The notes beneath the pieces are model-generated. The model saw only the letters and a list, made by a program, of their open reading frames with translations, had not been told where the DNA came from and did not search any database. Below are positions 9,683 through 17,777 of a stretch of 64,000 bases of DNA, in pieces. The translations under genes were made by a program, and so were the position numbers. The stretch comes from Klebsiella pneumoniae (lineage in GTDB: Bacteria > Pseudomonadota > Gammaproteobacteria > Pseudomonadales > UBA5518), in NCBI GenBank assembly GCA_945862145.1, contig CAMAXE010000001.1:62001-126000 (forward strand), written 5' to 3'. Numbering within the stretch: position 1 is the stretch's first letter; each line of letters begins with the position of its first letter.

Positions 9683-10966
9683 ATGGCATCTGCAGGCCTC
9701 GAAAAAACCACGCGTGACCGCGCCGAATTGGGCTATTTCCTCGGCCTGCAGCCCCGATCGCTCGGCTTGCTGGTGGCCGCGCTGTACCTCGTGGTGTTCT
9801 TCGTGGTCGCCGGCTGGATAATGGCCCGGGCCCTCGCGCTCTACCAGCAGCGTGCCGAGACGGCTGTTATCGAGCTTGCGCTGGTACTGGCCAGTCAGAT
9901 CGACGTGGAGGCGCATGAGCGCCTGCAGGCGGATGCGCAGACGCGATCGCCTGACTACATGCGGCAACTCGCACCACTGGAACGCATGCATCTCGTGACG
10001 CACGAAGTGCGTGGCGTCTACACCAAACGCATCGCCGCCGATGGCGATATGGTTTACGTGCTGGATACCGCTCAGAGTAACATTGCCACTCTGCGGGACC
10101 GTGCGAGCGCCATCACCCGTGTCGGCGAGCGTGTGCTTATGGACACGATCGAGCCCGACATGGTGAGTGCGCTATTAGCTGGCGAACCATGGCTCGACCG
10201 GCAGAGCTTCGTCGAGGGCGGCATCACGCTGCGAGGCGTCTACGTCCCCCTTCGCGATCATGCCGGACAGGTAGTCGGGACGCTCGGCATGGATTTCGAG
10301 GAGGCGGAGTTTGCCGCGCTGACTCGGCGCGTCTTCGCCGACCTGGCCGTACCGGCCATCGGGGTATTGTTGGTGCTCTCATCTCTGCTGGGTGCCGCGG
10401 TGTGGCTGCTCCGAGAGCACCTCGGTGATTTCCTTGATGTATTGCGGGAAGAAACGATCAGAGATCCTCTCACCGGGCTCTTCAACCGACGCCACTTCGA
10501 GCAGCGTCTGGAGCATCACGTACGTTCAGCCATCGATACGAAGCGCTCGCTCAGCCTCGCGATACTGGATGTCGATCGGTTCAAGTCGATCAACGACGCC
10601 CTCGGCCATGCCGGCGGTGACAGCGTCCTGATCATGATCGCCTCAGCGCTGAGGCGGCTCACGCGCAGCGAGGATATCGTCTGCCGTATCGGCGGTGAGG
10701 AATTCGCGGTGATCATGCCCGGCACCGACAGCGCGCAGGCACTGGTCGTCCAGTCCCGCGTTGCCGATGCGATCCGCCGGCCGTTGGACGAACATGGCGG
10801 CGTCGGTCTGGAGCTTAGTGTCAGCATCGGTATCGCTACTCTCGATCCGGAGCACGAGCTTGCGACGGATCTGATGGGTCGCGCGGATCGGGCACTGTAT
10901 CGGGCGAAACGCGCCGGCCGGGATCGCTGCGAACTTGCTGAGCCTGCGAGCGGCGGGGTTGCATGA
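9683..10966 (+). CDS. membrane diguanylate cyclase 2 (periplasmic sensor-GGDEF)
   Basis: This 427-residue paralogue repeats the layout of the first copy: TM helix near 30-55, periplasmic sensor segment, TM helix near 214-240, then GGDEF. The active site is GGEEF at about 337-341 with a complete RxxD I-site (RSED, 328-331), so active and feedback-inhibited synthesis is expected. The sensor segment has IDVEAHERL at the place where the first copy has VDGDLHETL. Its stop overlaps the start of the third copy (ATGA), indicating translational coupling. Confidence 0.92.
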   Translation: MASAGLEKTTRDRAELGYFLGLQPRSLGLLVAALYLVVFFVVAGWIMARALALYQQRAETAVIELALVLASQIDVEAHERLQADAQTRSPDYMRQLAPLERMHLVTHEVRGVYTKRIAADGDMVYVLDTAQSNIATLRDRASAITRVGERVLMDTIEPDMVSALLAGEPWLDRQSFVEGGITLRGVYVPLRDHAGQVVGTLGMDFEEAEFAALTRRVFADLAVPAIGVLLVLSSLLGAAVWLLREHLGDFLDVLREETIRDPLTGLFNRRHFEQRLEHHVRSAIDTKRSLSLAILDVDRFKSINDALGHAGGDSVLIMIASALRRLTRSEDIVCRIGGEEFAVIMPGTDSAQALVVQSRVADAIRRPLDEHGGVGLELSVSIGIATLDPEHELATDLMGRADRALYRAKRAGRDRCELAEPASGGVA

Positions 10967-12216
10967 TGGAGCCCGCACGCAGCATCGGTGTGATCCGGTT
11001 CCTGCTGCTGCAGTCTCCGCTCAGCTGGTCGCTCGGGATCGGCGTCGTGTTCGCCCTGCTGATCGGTCTGCTAACGTTCCCCTTGATTTCGGGGGGCTCT
11101 GAGCGGGCGCAGCAGCAGTTCGGACATCACCTCATGGAGCTCGCAACCACCATCGCAGCGAACGTCGATGGCGACCTTCACGACACCCTCGTCTCCGCAC
11201 AGCAGCAAGGCAATCCGGTTCACGAGCAATTGAACGAGATGCTGGTCCGATTCCAGAACGCGGTGCCCGGGATCCACGGGCTCTACACCCTCCGCCCTGA
11301 TAACGGCGTGCTGCGCCTGATCCTCGATGCTTCGCGCTCGCCGAATCTACAGCGTCCCGCAGATCCCCCCAGCGTGATGATGGAGGCGCTCGACTTTGAT
11401 CTTGCCAACGAGCCGGGCATGCTTGCTGCGATCGCGGCAGGGCAGCCTTACCTTGATCACAGCTCTTATGATGCGGGTGGCTCCCGTCGCCCGATGCGCA
11501 GTGTCACTGTACCTATCCGCAATGCCTCCGGGGCAGTCGTGGGAATCCTTGGCATGGACTACGAGGAGTCCCTCTACGCGCAGCAAATCGCCGTGCGCGG
11601 CGAGCGTGTACTCGGGATAGTGCTCGCCATCGACGGCGCTCTGCTCGCGGGGGCCATGGCGCTGGTCTACTGGTTGCGCCGGCGGATCGGCACTGCAGTT
11701 GCTGAGCTCGCCATCGAGTCCAGCACTGATCCCCTGACGCAATTGGGCAACCGCCGACGGTTCGATGTGCGCCTCCAGCAGTCCGTTGCCGCGGCCCGTG
11801 CGCGCTCCGGCGTGTTCAGCCTGCTCGTCATGGATGCCGATCATTTCAAGCGGATCAACGACACGTGGGGACATCCCGTCGGCGATGCGATGCTTAACCG
11901 GATCGCTGATTGCCTGCGCGCGGATGGTCTGTCCGTTGGTGATATTTTCCGCATCGGAGGAGAGGAGTTCGCCCTGCTGCTTCCGGGTGTGGTGGCCATT
12001 GATGCGATGGCCCTCTACTCGAGGCTCTGCGCGGCGATCGGCCGGCCGTTGATGCTGCCCGATGCGCGCATCGAGCTCACCATGAGCGGTGGGATCGCCG
12101 AGTTCGATCCCTCTGGTGGTGAGGATGGGGAGGCCATGCTGCTGCGCGCTGATGGCGCGCTCTACTTGGCCAAGAACCTGGGGCGCGATAACGCGGTGAT
12201 CGCGCCGCCCGCCTGA
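10963..12216 (+). CDS. membrane diguanylate cyclase 3 (periplasmic sensor-GGDEF, I-site lost)
   Basis: The third tandem copy (417 residues, starts ATG ATG) has the same two-TM, periplasmic-sensor and GGDEF order. The sensor keeps VDGDLHDTL near residue 66, and the catalytic motif is GGEEF near 332-336. The RxxD inhibitory site is absent: the stretch before the motif reads LSVGDIFRI, with no Arg in place and different spacing. It may therefore escape product inhibition, or the site may be used differently. The gene ends 4 bp before convergent pyruvate kinase with no hairpin terminator visible. Confidence 0.92.
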   Translation: MMEPARSIGVIRFLLLQSPLSWSLGIGVVFALLIGLLTFPLISGGSERAQQQFGHHLMELATTIAANVDGDLHDTLVSAQQQGNPVHEQLNEMLVRFQNAVPGIHGLYTLRPDNGVLRLILDASRSPNLQRPADPPSVMMEALDFDLANEPGMLAAIAAGQPYLDHSSYDAGGSRRPMRSVTVPIRNASGAVVGILGMDYEESLYAQQIAVRGERVLGIVLAIDGALLAGAMALVYWLRRRIGTAVAELAIESSTDPLTQLGNRRRFDVRLQQSVAAARARSGVFSLLVMDADHFKRINDTWGHPVGDAMLNRIADCLRADGLSVGDIFRIGGEEFALLLPGVVAIDAMALYSRLCAAIGRPLMLPDARIELTMSGGIAEFDPSGGEDGEAMLLRADGALYLAKNLGRDNAVIAPPA

Positions 12217-12220
12217 GGTC

Positions 12221-13660
12221 TCAGACCTCGACGATCTTCAGCGTGGTGGTCAAGCCACCCACGCCGAGGAGGTCGCCACGGGTGAGGATCAGCCGCTCGC
12301 CGGGCCTGACCAGTCCGCGCTCCCGCAGTTCCCGCACCGCCGCCTGCGCAACCTCCGATGCGGGATGCACCGTGTAGTCGAATATCAGTGGGCGCACGCC
12401 GCGAAACAGGCACATCCGGCGTACCGTTGTGGGGTGTCGGCTCAGGGCGAAAATCGGCAATCCCGAGCTCATCCGAGACATGCGCAGCGCCGTCCCGCCC
12501 GATTCCGTGAGGCAGACCATGCCGGCGACGCCCTGAAGGTGGTTTGCCGCGTACACCGCCGCCATCGCGATGGTCTCATCGACGCGCTGGAATTCTCTGT
12601 CGGCGCGGTGTCCGGAGCGCCGGACCTCGGGCCACGTTTCCGCCCCCAGGCAGGTTGCGGCCATGGCTGTCACCGTCTCGACCGGGTAGCGGCCGCTTGC
12701 GGTCTCGGCTGACAGCATCACGGCGTCGCTGCCGTCCAGCACCGCGTTGGCGACGTCGAAGACCTCGGCGCGGGTGGGAATCGGGTTCTGCACCATCGAC
12801 TCCATCATCTGTGTCGCGGTGATCACGATGCGGTCGGCACGCCGCGCCTTGCGGATCAGCATCTTTTGTGCCCCGATCAGTGCCGCGTCGCCGATCTCCA
12901 CGCCAAGATCCCCGCGGGCGACCATGATCCCGTCGGCCGCCTCGATGATGGCATCGAGCACGGTCTCGTCCTGCACCACTTCGGCACGCTCGATCTTGGC
13001 GATGATGCGGGCCTCGCTGCCTGCGGCGAGCGCGAGCTTTCGTGCTTCGCGGATGTCTTCGGCGGAGAGGGGGAACGACACCGCGAGGTAGTCGAGTCCC
13101 AGTTCGGCGGCGTGCCGTATATCCTCCAGATCACGGTCGGTGAGGGAGGGCGCCGAGAGGCCGCCACCCAGACGGTTCAGTCCCTTGCGGTTCGACAGCC
13201 GGCCACCCATGCGCACCCGACACTCGACGCGCTGGCCGCGCACGGCTTCGACCACCAGGCTGATGCGGCCATCGTCGAGAATCAGCACATCGCCCGGGAA
13301 CACGCTTTCCGGCAGGCTCGCGAGATCGACGCCCACGCATCCGCTGTCGCCGGCATCGGCGGCCAGTGCGCAGTCGAGCACGAAGGGCGCGTCGGCCACC
13401 AGTTCGACCGCACCCTCACGGAAGCAGTGGATGCGGATCTTCGGCCCCTGCAGATCGCCCAGCAGCGCCACCTCGTGCCCACAGGCCGCCGCTGCAGCCC
13501 GCACCCGCTCGGCGCGGTCGCGGTGATCGGCCACCGAGCCATGGGAAAAGTTAAGACGGAAGACATCCACGCCCGCTGCCACGAGCGCGTTGATGATCGC
13601 CTCCGAGCTGCTTGCAGGCCCCAGCGTGGCGACGATCTTGGTGCGACGGTGGACGCTCAC
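12221..13660 (-). CDS. pyk: pyruvate kinase
   Basis: The 479-residue product starts with GTG and opens RRTKIVATLGPASSS, the standard pyruvate kinase N-terminus with substrate-binding Arg; NFSHG follows near residue 39. The active-site region IIAKIERAEVV and the ESMVQNPIPTRAE loop, including the metal and ADP contacts MVARGDLGVEIG, are intact. It converts phosphoenolpyruvate and ADP to pyruvate and ATP. Its GTG start overlaps the stop of the CurA-like oxidoreductase gene (GTGA), so the two are coupled. This is an unusual partner for a glycolytic gene. Confidence 0.96.
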   Translation of the reverse strand: MSVHRRTKIVATLGPASSSEAIINALVAAGVDVFRLNFSHGSVADHRDRAERVRAAAAACGHEVALLGDLQGPKIRIHCFREGAVELVADAPFVLDCALAADAGDSGCVGVDLASLPESVFPGDVLILDDGRISLVVEAVRGQRVECRVRMGGRLSNRKGLNRLGGGLSAPSLTDRDLEDIRHAAELGLDYLAVSFPLSAEDIREARKLALAAGSEARIIAKIERAEVVQDETVLDAIIEAADGIMVARGDLGVEIGDAALIGAQKMLIRKARRADRIVITATQMMESMVQNPIPTRAEVFDVANAVLDGSDAVMLSAETASGRYPVETVTAMAATCLGAETWPEVRRSGHRADREFQRVDETIAMAAVYAANHLQGVAGMVCLTESGGTALRMSRMSSGLPIFALSRHPTTVRRMCLFRGVRPLIFDYTVHPASEVAQAAVRELRERGLVRPGERLILTRGDLLGVGGLTTTLKIVEV

Positions 13661-14691
13661 GCCGCACTCCCCGACGGCGCGTCAAGCCGGAGCAGTTGCT
13701 TGCCGCGATTCTCGCCGCGGAAGAGCCGCAGCAGCGTGCGTGGGATGTGCTCGAAGCCTTCCTGGATATCGGCATGCCAGCGGAGCTCTCCGCTGCCAAG
13801 CCACGGGCCCAGTTCGGCGAAGGCCTCGTGGGTGCGGTGCAGGTAGTCGAGCATCAGAAAACCCTCCACGCGGGCGCGGCGGTAGATGAGCGTCATCAGG
13901 TTGCGGGGTCCCGGCGGCGCGTCCGGGGCGTCATAGCCGGCAATCTGGCCGCAAAGCACCGCACGGCCACGGTGCGCCAGTTGCCCGATCATGGCCTCGA
14001 GCTGCGCGCCACCGACGTTGTCGAAGGCTATGTCGATGCCCTCCGGGCACAGCGCGGCGAGCCGCTCCGGGAGATTTTCCTGGTGGTAGTCGATGCAGTC
14101 GTCGGCGCCGAGGGATTTGACCCAGGCGCACTTGTCTGCTCCTCCGGCGATACCAATGACGCGCGCTCCGCGCAGGTGCGCGATCTGCACGGCCATCGAG
14201 CCGGTGGCGCCGCCAGCAGCGCTTACCACCACGGTTTTTCCGGCCGTGAGACCGCCGATATCCACCAGCCCGAAGTAGGCGGTGAGCGAGGTCCCGCCGA
14301 GTGCGGCGAGGCACATCTCGGGCGAGACGCCGGCGGGCAGTGGCGAGGGGGGAATCGCGTCATCCGGACGCACGATGACGTAGTCCTGCCAGCCGAAGAG
14401 TCCCTGCACCAGCGAGCCCTCGGGAAGCGCCGGATTGGTCGAGCGCACTACCTCGGCGACGGCGGAGGCGCGCATCACCTCGCCCACGCCCACCGGCGGC
14501 AGATAACCCTCCTGATCCTTCACCCACTCGCGCTGGGTGGCGTCGAAGCTGAGCCAGAGATTGCGCAGCAGCACGTCTCCCGCGTCTGGGTCCGGTTCAG
14601 CCACGGGGGTTTCGCGGTACTCGAAATCCTGCTCGGACAGGCTTCCCGCAGGGCGACGCGCCAGCAGCCATTGACGGTTTCGGAGACCCAT
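13657..14691 (-). CDS. NADP-dependent zinc-free MDR oxidoreductase (CurA/leukotriene B4 dehydrogenase-like)
   Basis: I take the ATG at 14691 (MGLRNRQWLLARRPAG), the usual N-terminus of this family, instead of the longer frame; this gives 344 residues. It is a zinc-free medium-chain reductase: the cofactor loop reads SAAGGATGSMAVQIAHL, and RVEGFL plus GFEHIPR near the end are characteristic of CurA/PTGR1-type alkenal and enone reductases. These reduce alpha,beta-unsaturated carbonyls with NADPH. It is upstream of and overlaps pyk, and is divergent from an acyl-CoA ligase 89 bp away. Confidence 0.9.
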   Translation of the reverse strand: MGLRNRQWLLARRPAGSLSEQDFEYRETPVAEPDPDAGDVLLRNLWLSFDATQREWVKDQEGYLPPVGVGEVMRASAVAEVVRSTNPALPEGSLVQGLFGWQDYVIVRPDDAIPPSPLPAGVSPEMCLAALGGTSLTAYFGLVDIGGLTAGKTVVVSAAGGATGSMAVQIAHLRGARVIGIAGGADKCAWVKSLGADDCIDYHQENLPERLAALCPEGIDIAFDNVGGAQLEAMIGQLAHRGRAVLCGQIAGYDAPDAPPGPRNLMTLIYRRARVEGFLMLDYLHRTHEAFAELGPWLGSGELRWHADIQEGFEHIPRTLLRLFRGENRGKQLLRLDAPSGSAA

Positions 14692-14780
14692 GACCTTTCC
14701 TCTCTTGATGCACGGATTATGCACCAGCCGCGACGGCAGCTTTGCCATAATGCGCGTCGACCCGACAGCGGCGATAAACA

Positions 14781-16271
14781 ATGCTCGAACTCATCCAGCG
14801 TGCCAGCCTCCACGCCGCTCGTACCGCCTTCCGCTCGGACGCGGGCGAAACCAGCTACGCGCATCTGCTGCAGCGCTCGGCGGCGCTGGCGGGCGCTGTG
14901 CTCGGTCACGCGAGTGATCTTGGGGAGGAGCGCATTGCCTTTTTGGTAGCCGCAGGCGAGGACTATGCCGCCCTGCAGTGGGGCATCTGGCGGGCCGGAG
15001 GTGTCGCGGTGCCGCTCAACCGTGGCGCCGCTGCCGGTGAATTGCTACACGTGCTGCGCAGCGCAGGCGTGCAGCGGCTGGTGGTCGATGTCGCCTCGCC
15101 GGCACTCCTCGAGGCCTGCGCACAGGCCGGAACGCAGATTCTCGTGCTGGCCGATCTGGAGAGCACCGAGTCAAAGCCCCTGCTGCCGGATATCGATCCC
15201 CAACGGCGAGCGATGATTGTTTTCACCAGCGGCACCACCAGCAAGCCCAAGGGTGCCGTGTGCACCCACGCGGCGATAGTAGCCATGATGCGCACGCTCG
15301 ATGAAGCCTGGGGCTGGCGAAGCGATGACTGCATCCCCCTGTTCCTGCCCCTGCACCACGTGCATGGCATCGTGAACGTGCTGTGCTGCGCGCTCTGGGC
15401 GGGCGCCTGCATCGAGGCCTTCGAGGGCTTCCGTCAGGACGCCATCCTGCAGCGCGTAAACGACCGGGCCTACACCGTTTTCATGGCCGTTCCCACCCTT
15501 TACGTCAGGCTGATCCGGGCACTCGAGGCGATGCCCGAGAACGAACGTCTGCGGACATGCACGGCCTTCAGATGCATGCGCCTGATGGTATCGGGGTCGG
15601 CCGCACTGCCGGCGACCGTGCACACGTGCTGGGAGGCGCTCACCGGGCAGCGTTTGCTCGAACGCTACGGCATGACGGAGATCGGCATGGCGCTGTCCAA
15701 TCCTCTGCGGGGTGAGCGGCGCAGCGGCAGCGTGGGGATTCCTCTGCCGGGTGTGGGCCTGCGGTTGGTGGACGAGTCCGGGGCGCAGATCGTGGGCGAA
15801 GATCAGCCCGGCGAGATCGAGGTGAGCGGCGCCTCGGTGTTCCGTGAATACTGGAACAACCCCGAGGCCACGGCCGCCAGTTTCACGGCCGACGGCTGGT
15901 TTCGCACCGGCGATATCGCGGTTCGCGAGCGGGGCTACTACCGGATCATGGGGCGCCAGTCGGTCGACATCATCAAGTCGGGGGGTTACAAGCTCTCTGC
16001 CCTGGAGATCGAGGGCGTGCTCCTCGAGCACCCGGGGATCGCGGAGTGCGCGGTGCTCGGTCTGCCCGATGCGACGTGGGGAGAGGTGGTTGCCGCCGCC
16101 GTGGTGTTGCGGGAGGATGCGCGACTCGATGTCGAGGGTCTGCGCGGCTGGTGCGAGCGCCAGCTCTCGTCGTACAAACAGCCCAGACGTTTCGTGTTTC
16201 TGCCAGCCTTGCCGCGCAACGCGATGGGCAAAGTCGTCAAGCCTGAACTGCGGGCCCTTTTTGCAGCATGA
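14781..16271 (+). CDS. AMP-forming acyl-CoA synthetase (malonyl-CoA synthetase-like)
   Basis: The 496-residue enzyme has the ANL superfamily motifs: phosphate loop FTSGTTSKPKG near residue 150, ERYGMTEIGMALSNP near 294, GWFRTGDIAV near 373, and the C-terminal catalytic Lys in MGKV near 485. The ERYGMTEIGMALSNP block and the following RRSGSVGIPLPGV resemble MatB/ACSF3, suggesting a short dicarboxylic or branched acid substrate, but this is not decisive. It ligates a carboxylate to CoA via an acyl-adenylate. The CoA-transferase subunits begin 11 bp downstream, so the three genes form one activation operon. Confidence 0.88.
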   Translation: MLELIQRASLHAARTAFRSDAGETSYAHLLQRSAALAGAVLGHASDLGEERIAFLVAAGEDYAALQWGIWRAGGVAVPLNRGAAAGELLHVLRSAGVQRLVVDVASPALLEACAQAGTQILVLADLESTESKPLLPDIDPQRRAMIVFTSGTTSKPKGAVCTHAAIVAMMRTLDEAWGWRSDDCIPLFLPLHHVHGIVNVLCCALWAGACIEAFEGFRQDAILQRVNDRAYTVFMAVPTLYVRLIRALEAMPENERLRTCTAFRCMRLMVSGSAALPATVHTCWEALTGQRLLERYGMTEIGMALSNPLRGERRSGSVGIPLPGVGLRLVDESGAQIVGEDQPGEIEVSGASVFREYWNNPEATAASFTADGWFRTGDIAVRERGYYRIMGRQSVDIIKSGGYKLSALEIEGVLLEHPGIAECAVLGLPDATWGEVVAAAVVLREDARLDVEGLRGWCERQLSSYKQPRRFVFLPALPRNAMGKVVKPELRALFAA

Positions 16272-16281
16272 GGAGTAGCGG

Positions 16282-16983
16282 ATGAACGGTTTCGACAAGG
16301 TGGTGGGCAGCTACGAGGAGGCGCTTTCGGGCCTCGCAGACGGCATGACCGTGCTCGCGGGAGGCTTCGGTCTGTGCGGCATCCCGGAAGGGCTGATAGC
16401 CCAGATCCGCCGTATGGGTGTGCGCGGTCTTACGGTGGTCTCGAACAATTGCGGCATCGACGGCTTCGGCCTCGGCGTGCTGCTCGAGGATCGCCAGATC
16501 AGCAAAGTGGTTGCCTCCTACGTGGGCGAGAACAAGCTCTTCGAGCAGCAGTTGCTCAGCGGCCAGATCGATGTCGACCTCACGCCGCAGGGAACGCTCG
16601 CCGAGAAGATGCGGGCGGGCGGGGCGGGCATCCCGGCCTTCTTCACCGCTACCGGCTACGGCACCCCGGTGGGCGAGGGCAAGGAGGTGCGTCATTTCAA
16701 TGGCAGGCCCTACATCCTCGAAGAAGCCATCACCGGTGATTTCGCCATCGTGAAAGCCTGGAAGGCGGATCGCTACGGCAACGCGATCTACCGCCACACC
16801 GCGCGGAATTTCAATCCGCTGGCCGCCACCGCCGGGCGCATCACCGTGATGGAAGTCGAGCACATTGTCGAACCCGGCGAGCTCGATCCCGCGCACATTC
16901 ACACCCCCGGCATCTACGTCGACCGTCTGATCCAGGGCAGCTTCGAGAAACGCATCGAGCAGCGCACCGTGCGCGCCGGCTAG
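16282..16983 (+). CDS. 3-oxoacid-type CoA-transferase subunit A
   Basis: The 233-residue protein has the CoA-transferase family I alpha-subunit signature: [10 protein letters not shown] near residue 30, [12 protein letters not shown] near 54, and the ending [11 protein letters not shown]. It is close to ScoA/AtoD-type subunits that carry the CoA-binding half of the active site. It is preceded by GAGGAG and is followed 15 bp later by the beta subunit. Together they move CoA between succinyl-CoA or acetyl-CoA and a 3-oxoacid such as acetoacetate. Substrate is inferred from the family only. Confidence 0.93.
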   Translation: MNGFDKVVGSYEEALSGLADGMTVLAGGFGLCGIPEGLIAQIRRMGVRGLTVVSNNCGIDGFGLGVLLEDRQISKVVASYVGENKLFEQQLLSGQIDVDLTPQGTLAEKMRAGGAGIPAFFTATGYGTPVGEGKEVRHFNGRPYILEEAITGDFAIVKAWKADRYGNAIYRHTARNFNPLAATAGRITVMEVEHIVEPGELDPAHIHTPGIYVDRLIQGSFEKRIEQRTVRAG

Positions 16984-16997
16984 GCAGGAGACAGGAC

Positions 16998-17657
16998 ATG
17001 GCACTCTCACGCGAACAGATGGCCCGCCGCGCAGCGCTCGAACTGAAGGACGGCGACTACGTGAACCTCGGCATCGGTATTCCCACGCTGGTGGCCAATT
17101 ACGTGCCCGATGGCATCCGGGTCATGCTGCAATCCGAGAACGGGCTGCTCGGCATGGGGCCCTTTCCCACCGAGGATCAGGTCGACGCCGACATGATCAA
17201 CGCGGGCAAGCAAACGGTTACGGCAGCCATAGGTGCGGCGATCTTCGATTCGGCCGAGTCCTTCGCGATGATCCGGGGTGGTCATGTCGATGTCACCATC
17301 CTCGGTGCCTTCGAGGTGTCGGTGCGGGGAGACATTGCGTCGTGGATGGTCCCGGGCAAATTGGTGAAGGGCATGGGCGGGGCGATGGATCTCGTAGCCG
17401 CGGCGCGCAACATCCTCGTGATCATGACGCACGCGGACAAATCGGGTGCCTCCAAACTCCTCGATGACTGCACGCTGCCGCTCACCGGAGCCGGCTGCAT
17501 CCGCAAAGTGCTCACGGATCTGGCCTACCTCGAGATCGAAGACGGCGCCTTTCACCTGAAGGAGCGTGCCCCTGGTGTCAGTGTCGAGGAAATCGTGTCC
17601 AGGACCGCCGGTCGCCTGGTGGTTCCCGCGGAGGTCCCGGAGATGCGCTTTTCCTGA
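16998..17657 (+). CDS. 3-oxoacid-type CoA-transferase subunit B
   Basis: The 219-residue beta subunit follows AGGAGA. The catalytic glutamate motif ENGLLGMGP lies near residue 47, after VNLGIGIPTLVAN near 16. GGHVDVTILGAFEVS and AMDLVAAARNI are standard for ScoB/AtoA. It provides the glutamate that forms the glutamyl-CoA intermediate. It is the last gene of the ligase/transferase operon; the TonB receptor begins after a 120-bp gap with its own likely promoter. Confidence 0.94.
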   Translation: MALSREQMARRAALELKDGDYVNLGIGIPTLVANYVPDGIRVMLQSENGLLGMGPFPTEDQVDADMINAGKQTVTAAIGAAIFDSAESFAMIRGGHVDVTILGAFEVSVRGDIASWMVPGKLVKGMGGAMDLVAAARNILVIMTHADKSGASKLLDDCTLPLTGAGCIRKVLTDLAYLEIEDGAFHLKERAPGVSVEEIVSRTAGRLVVPAEVPEMRFS

Positions 17658-17709
17658 GCTCCGGCGCGGCCTCATCCGTACGGAGTAATACACGTTCTTT
17701 CCGATGCGC

Positions 17710-17740
17710 TATAGTCTTGGGAGCTGCGGGGGTTCCCCGC
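17710..17740 (+). promoter_or_regulatory. putative -10 box and leader hairpin of TonB receptor gene
   Basis: TATAGT at 17710-17715 is a good -10 match 60 bp ahead of the receptor start; no matching -35 lies at the right distance. A short perfect hairpin GCGGGG-GTT-CCCCGC follows at 17726-17740 inside the presumed leader. It is placed too early and lacks a T-run, so it is not a terminator. It may stabilise or regulate the leader. Confidence 0.4.
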
Positions 17741-17777
17741 GCCTCTAAACACAATAATGGCCTCCCCGGAGATACAC

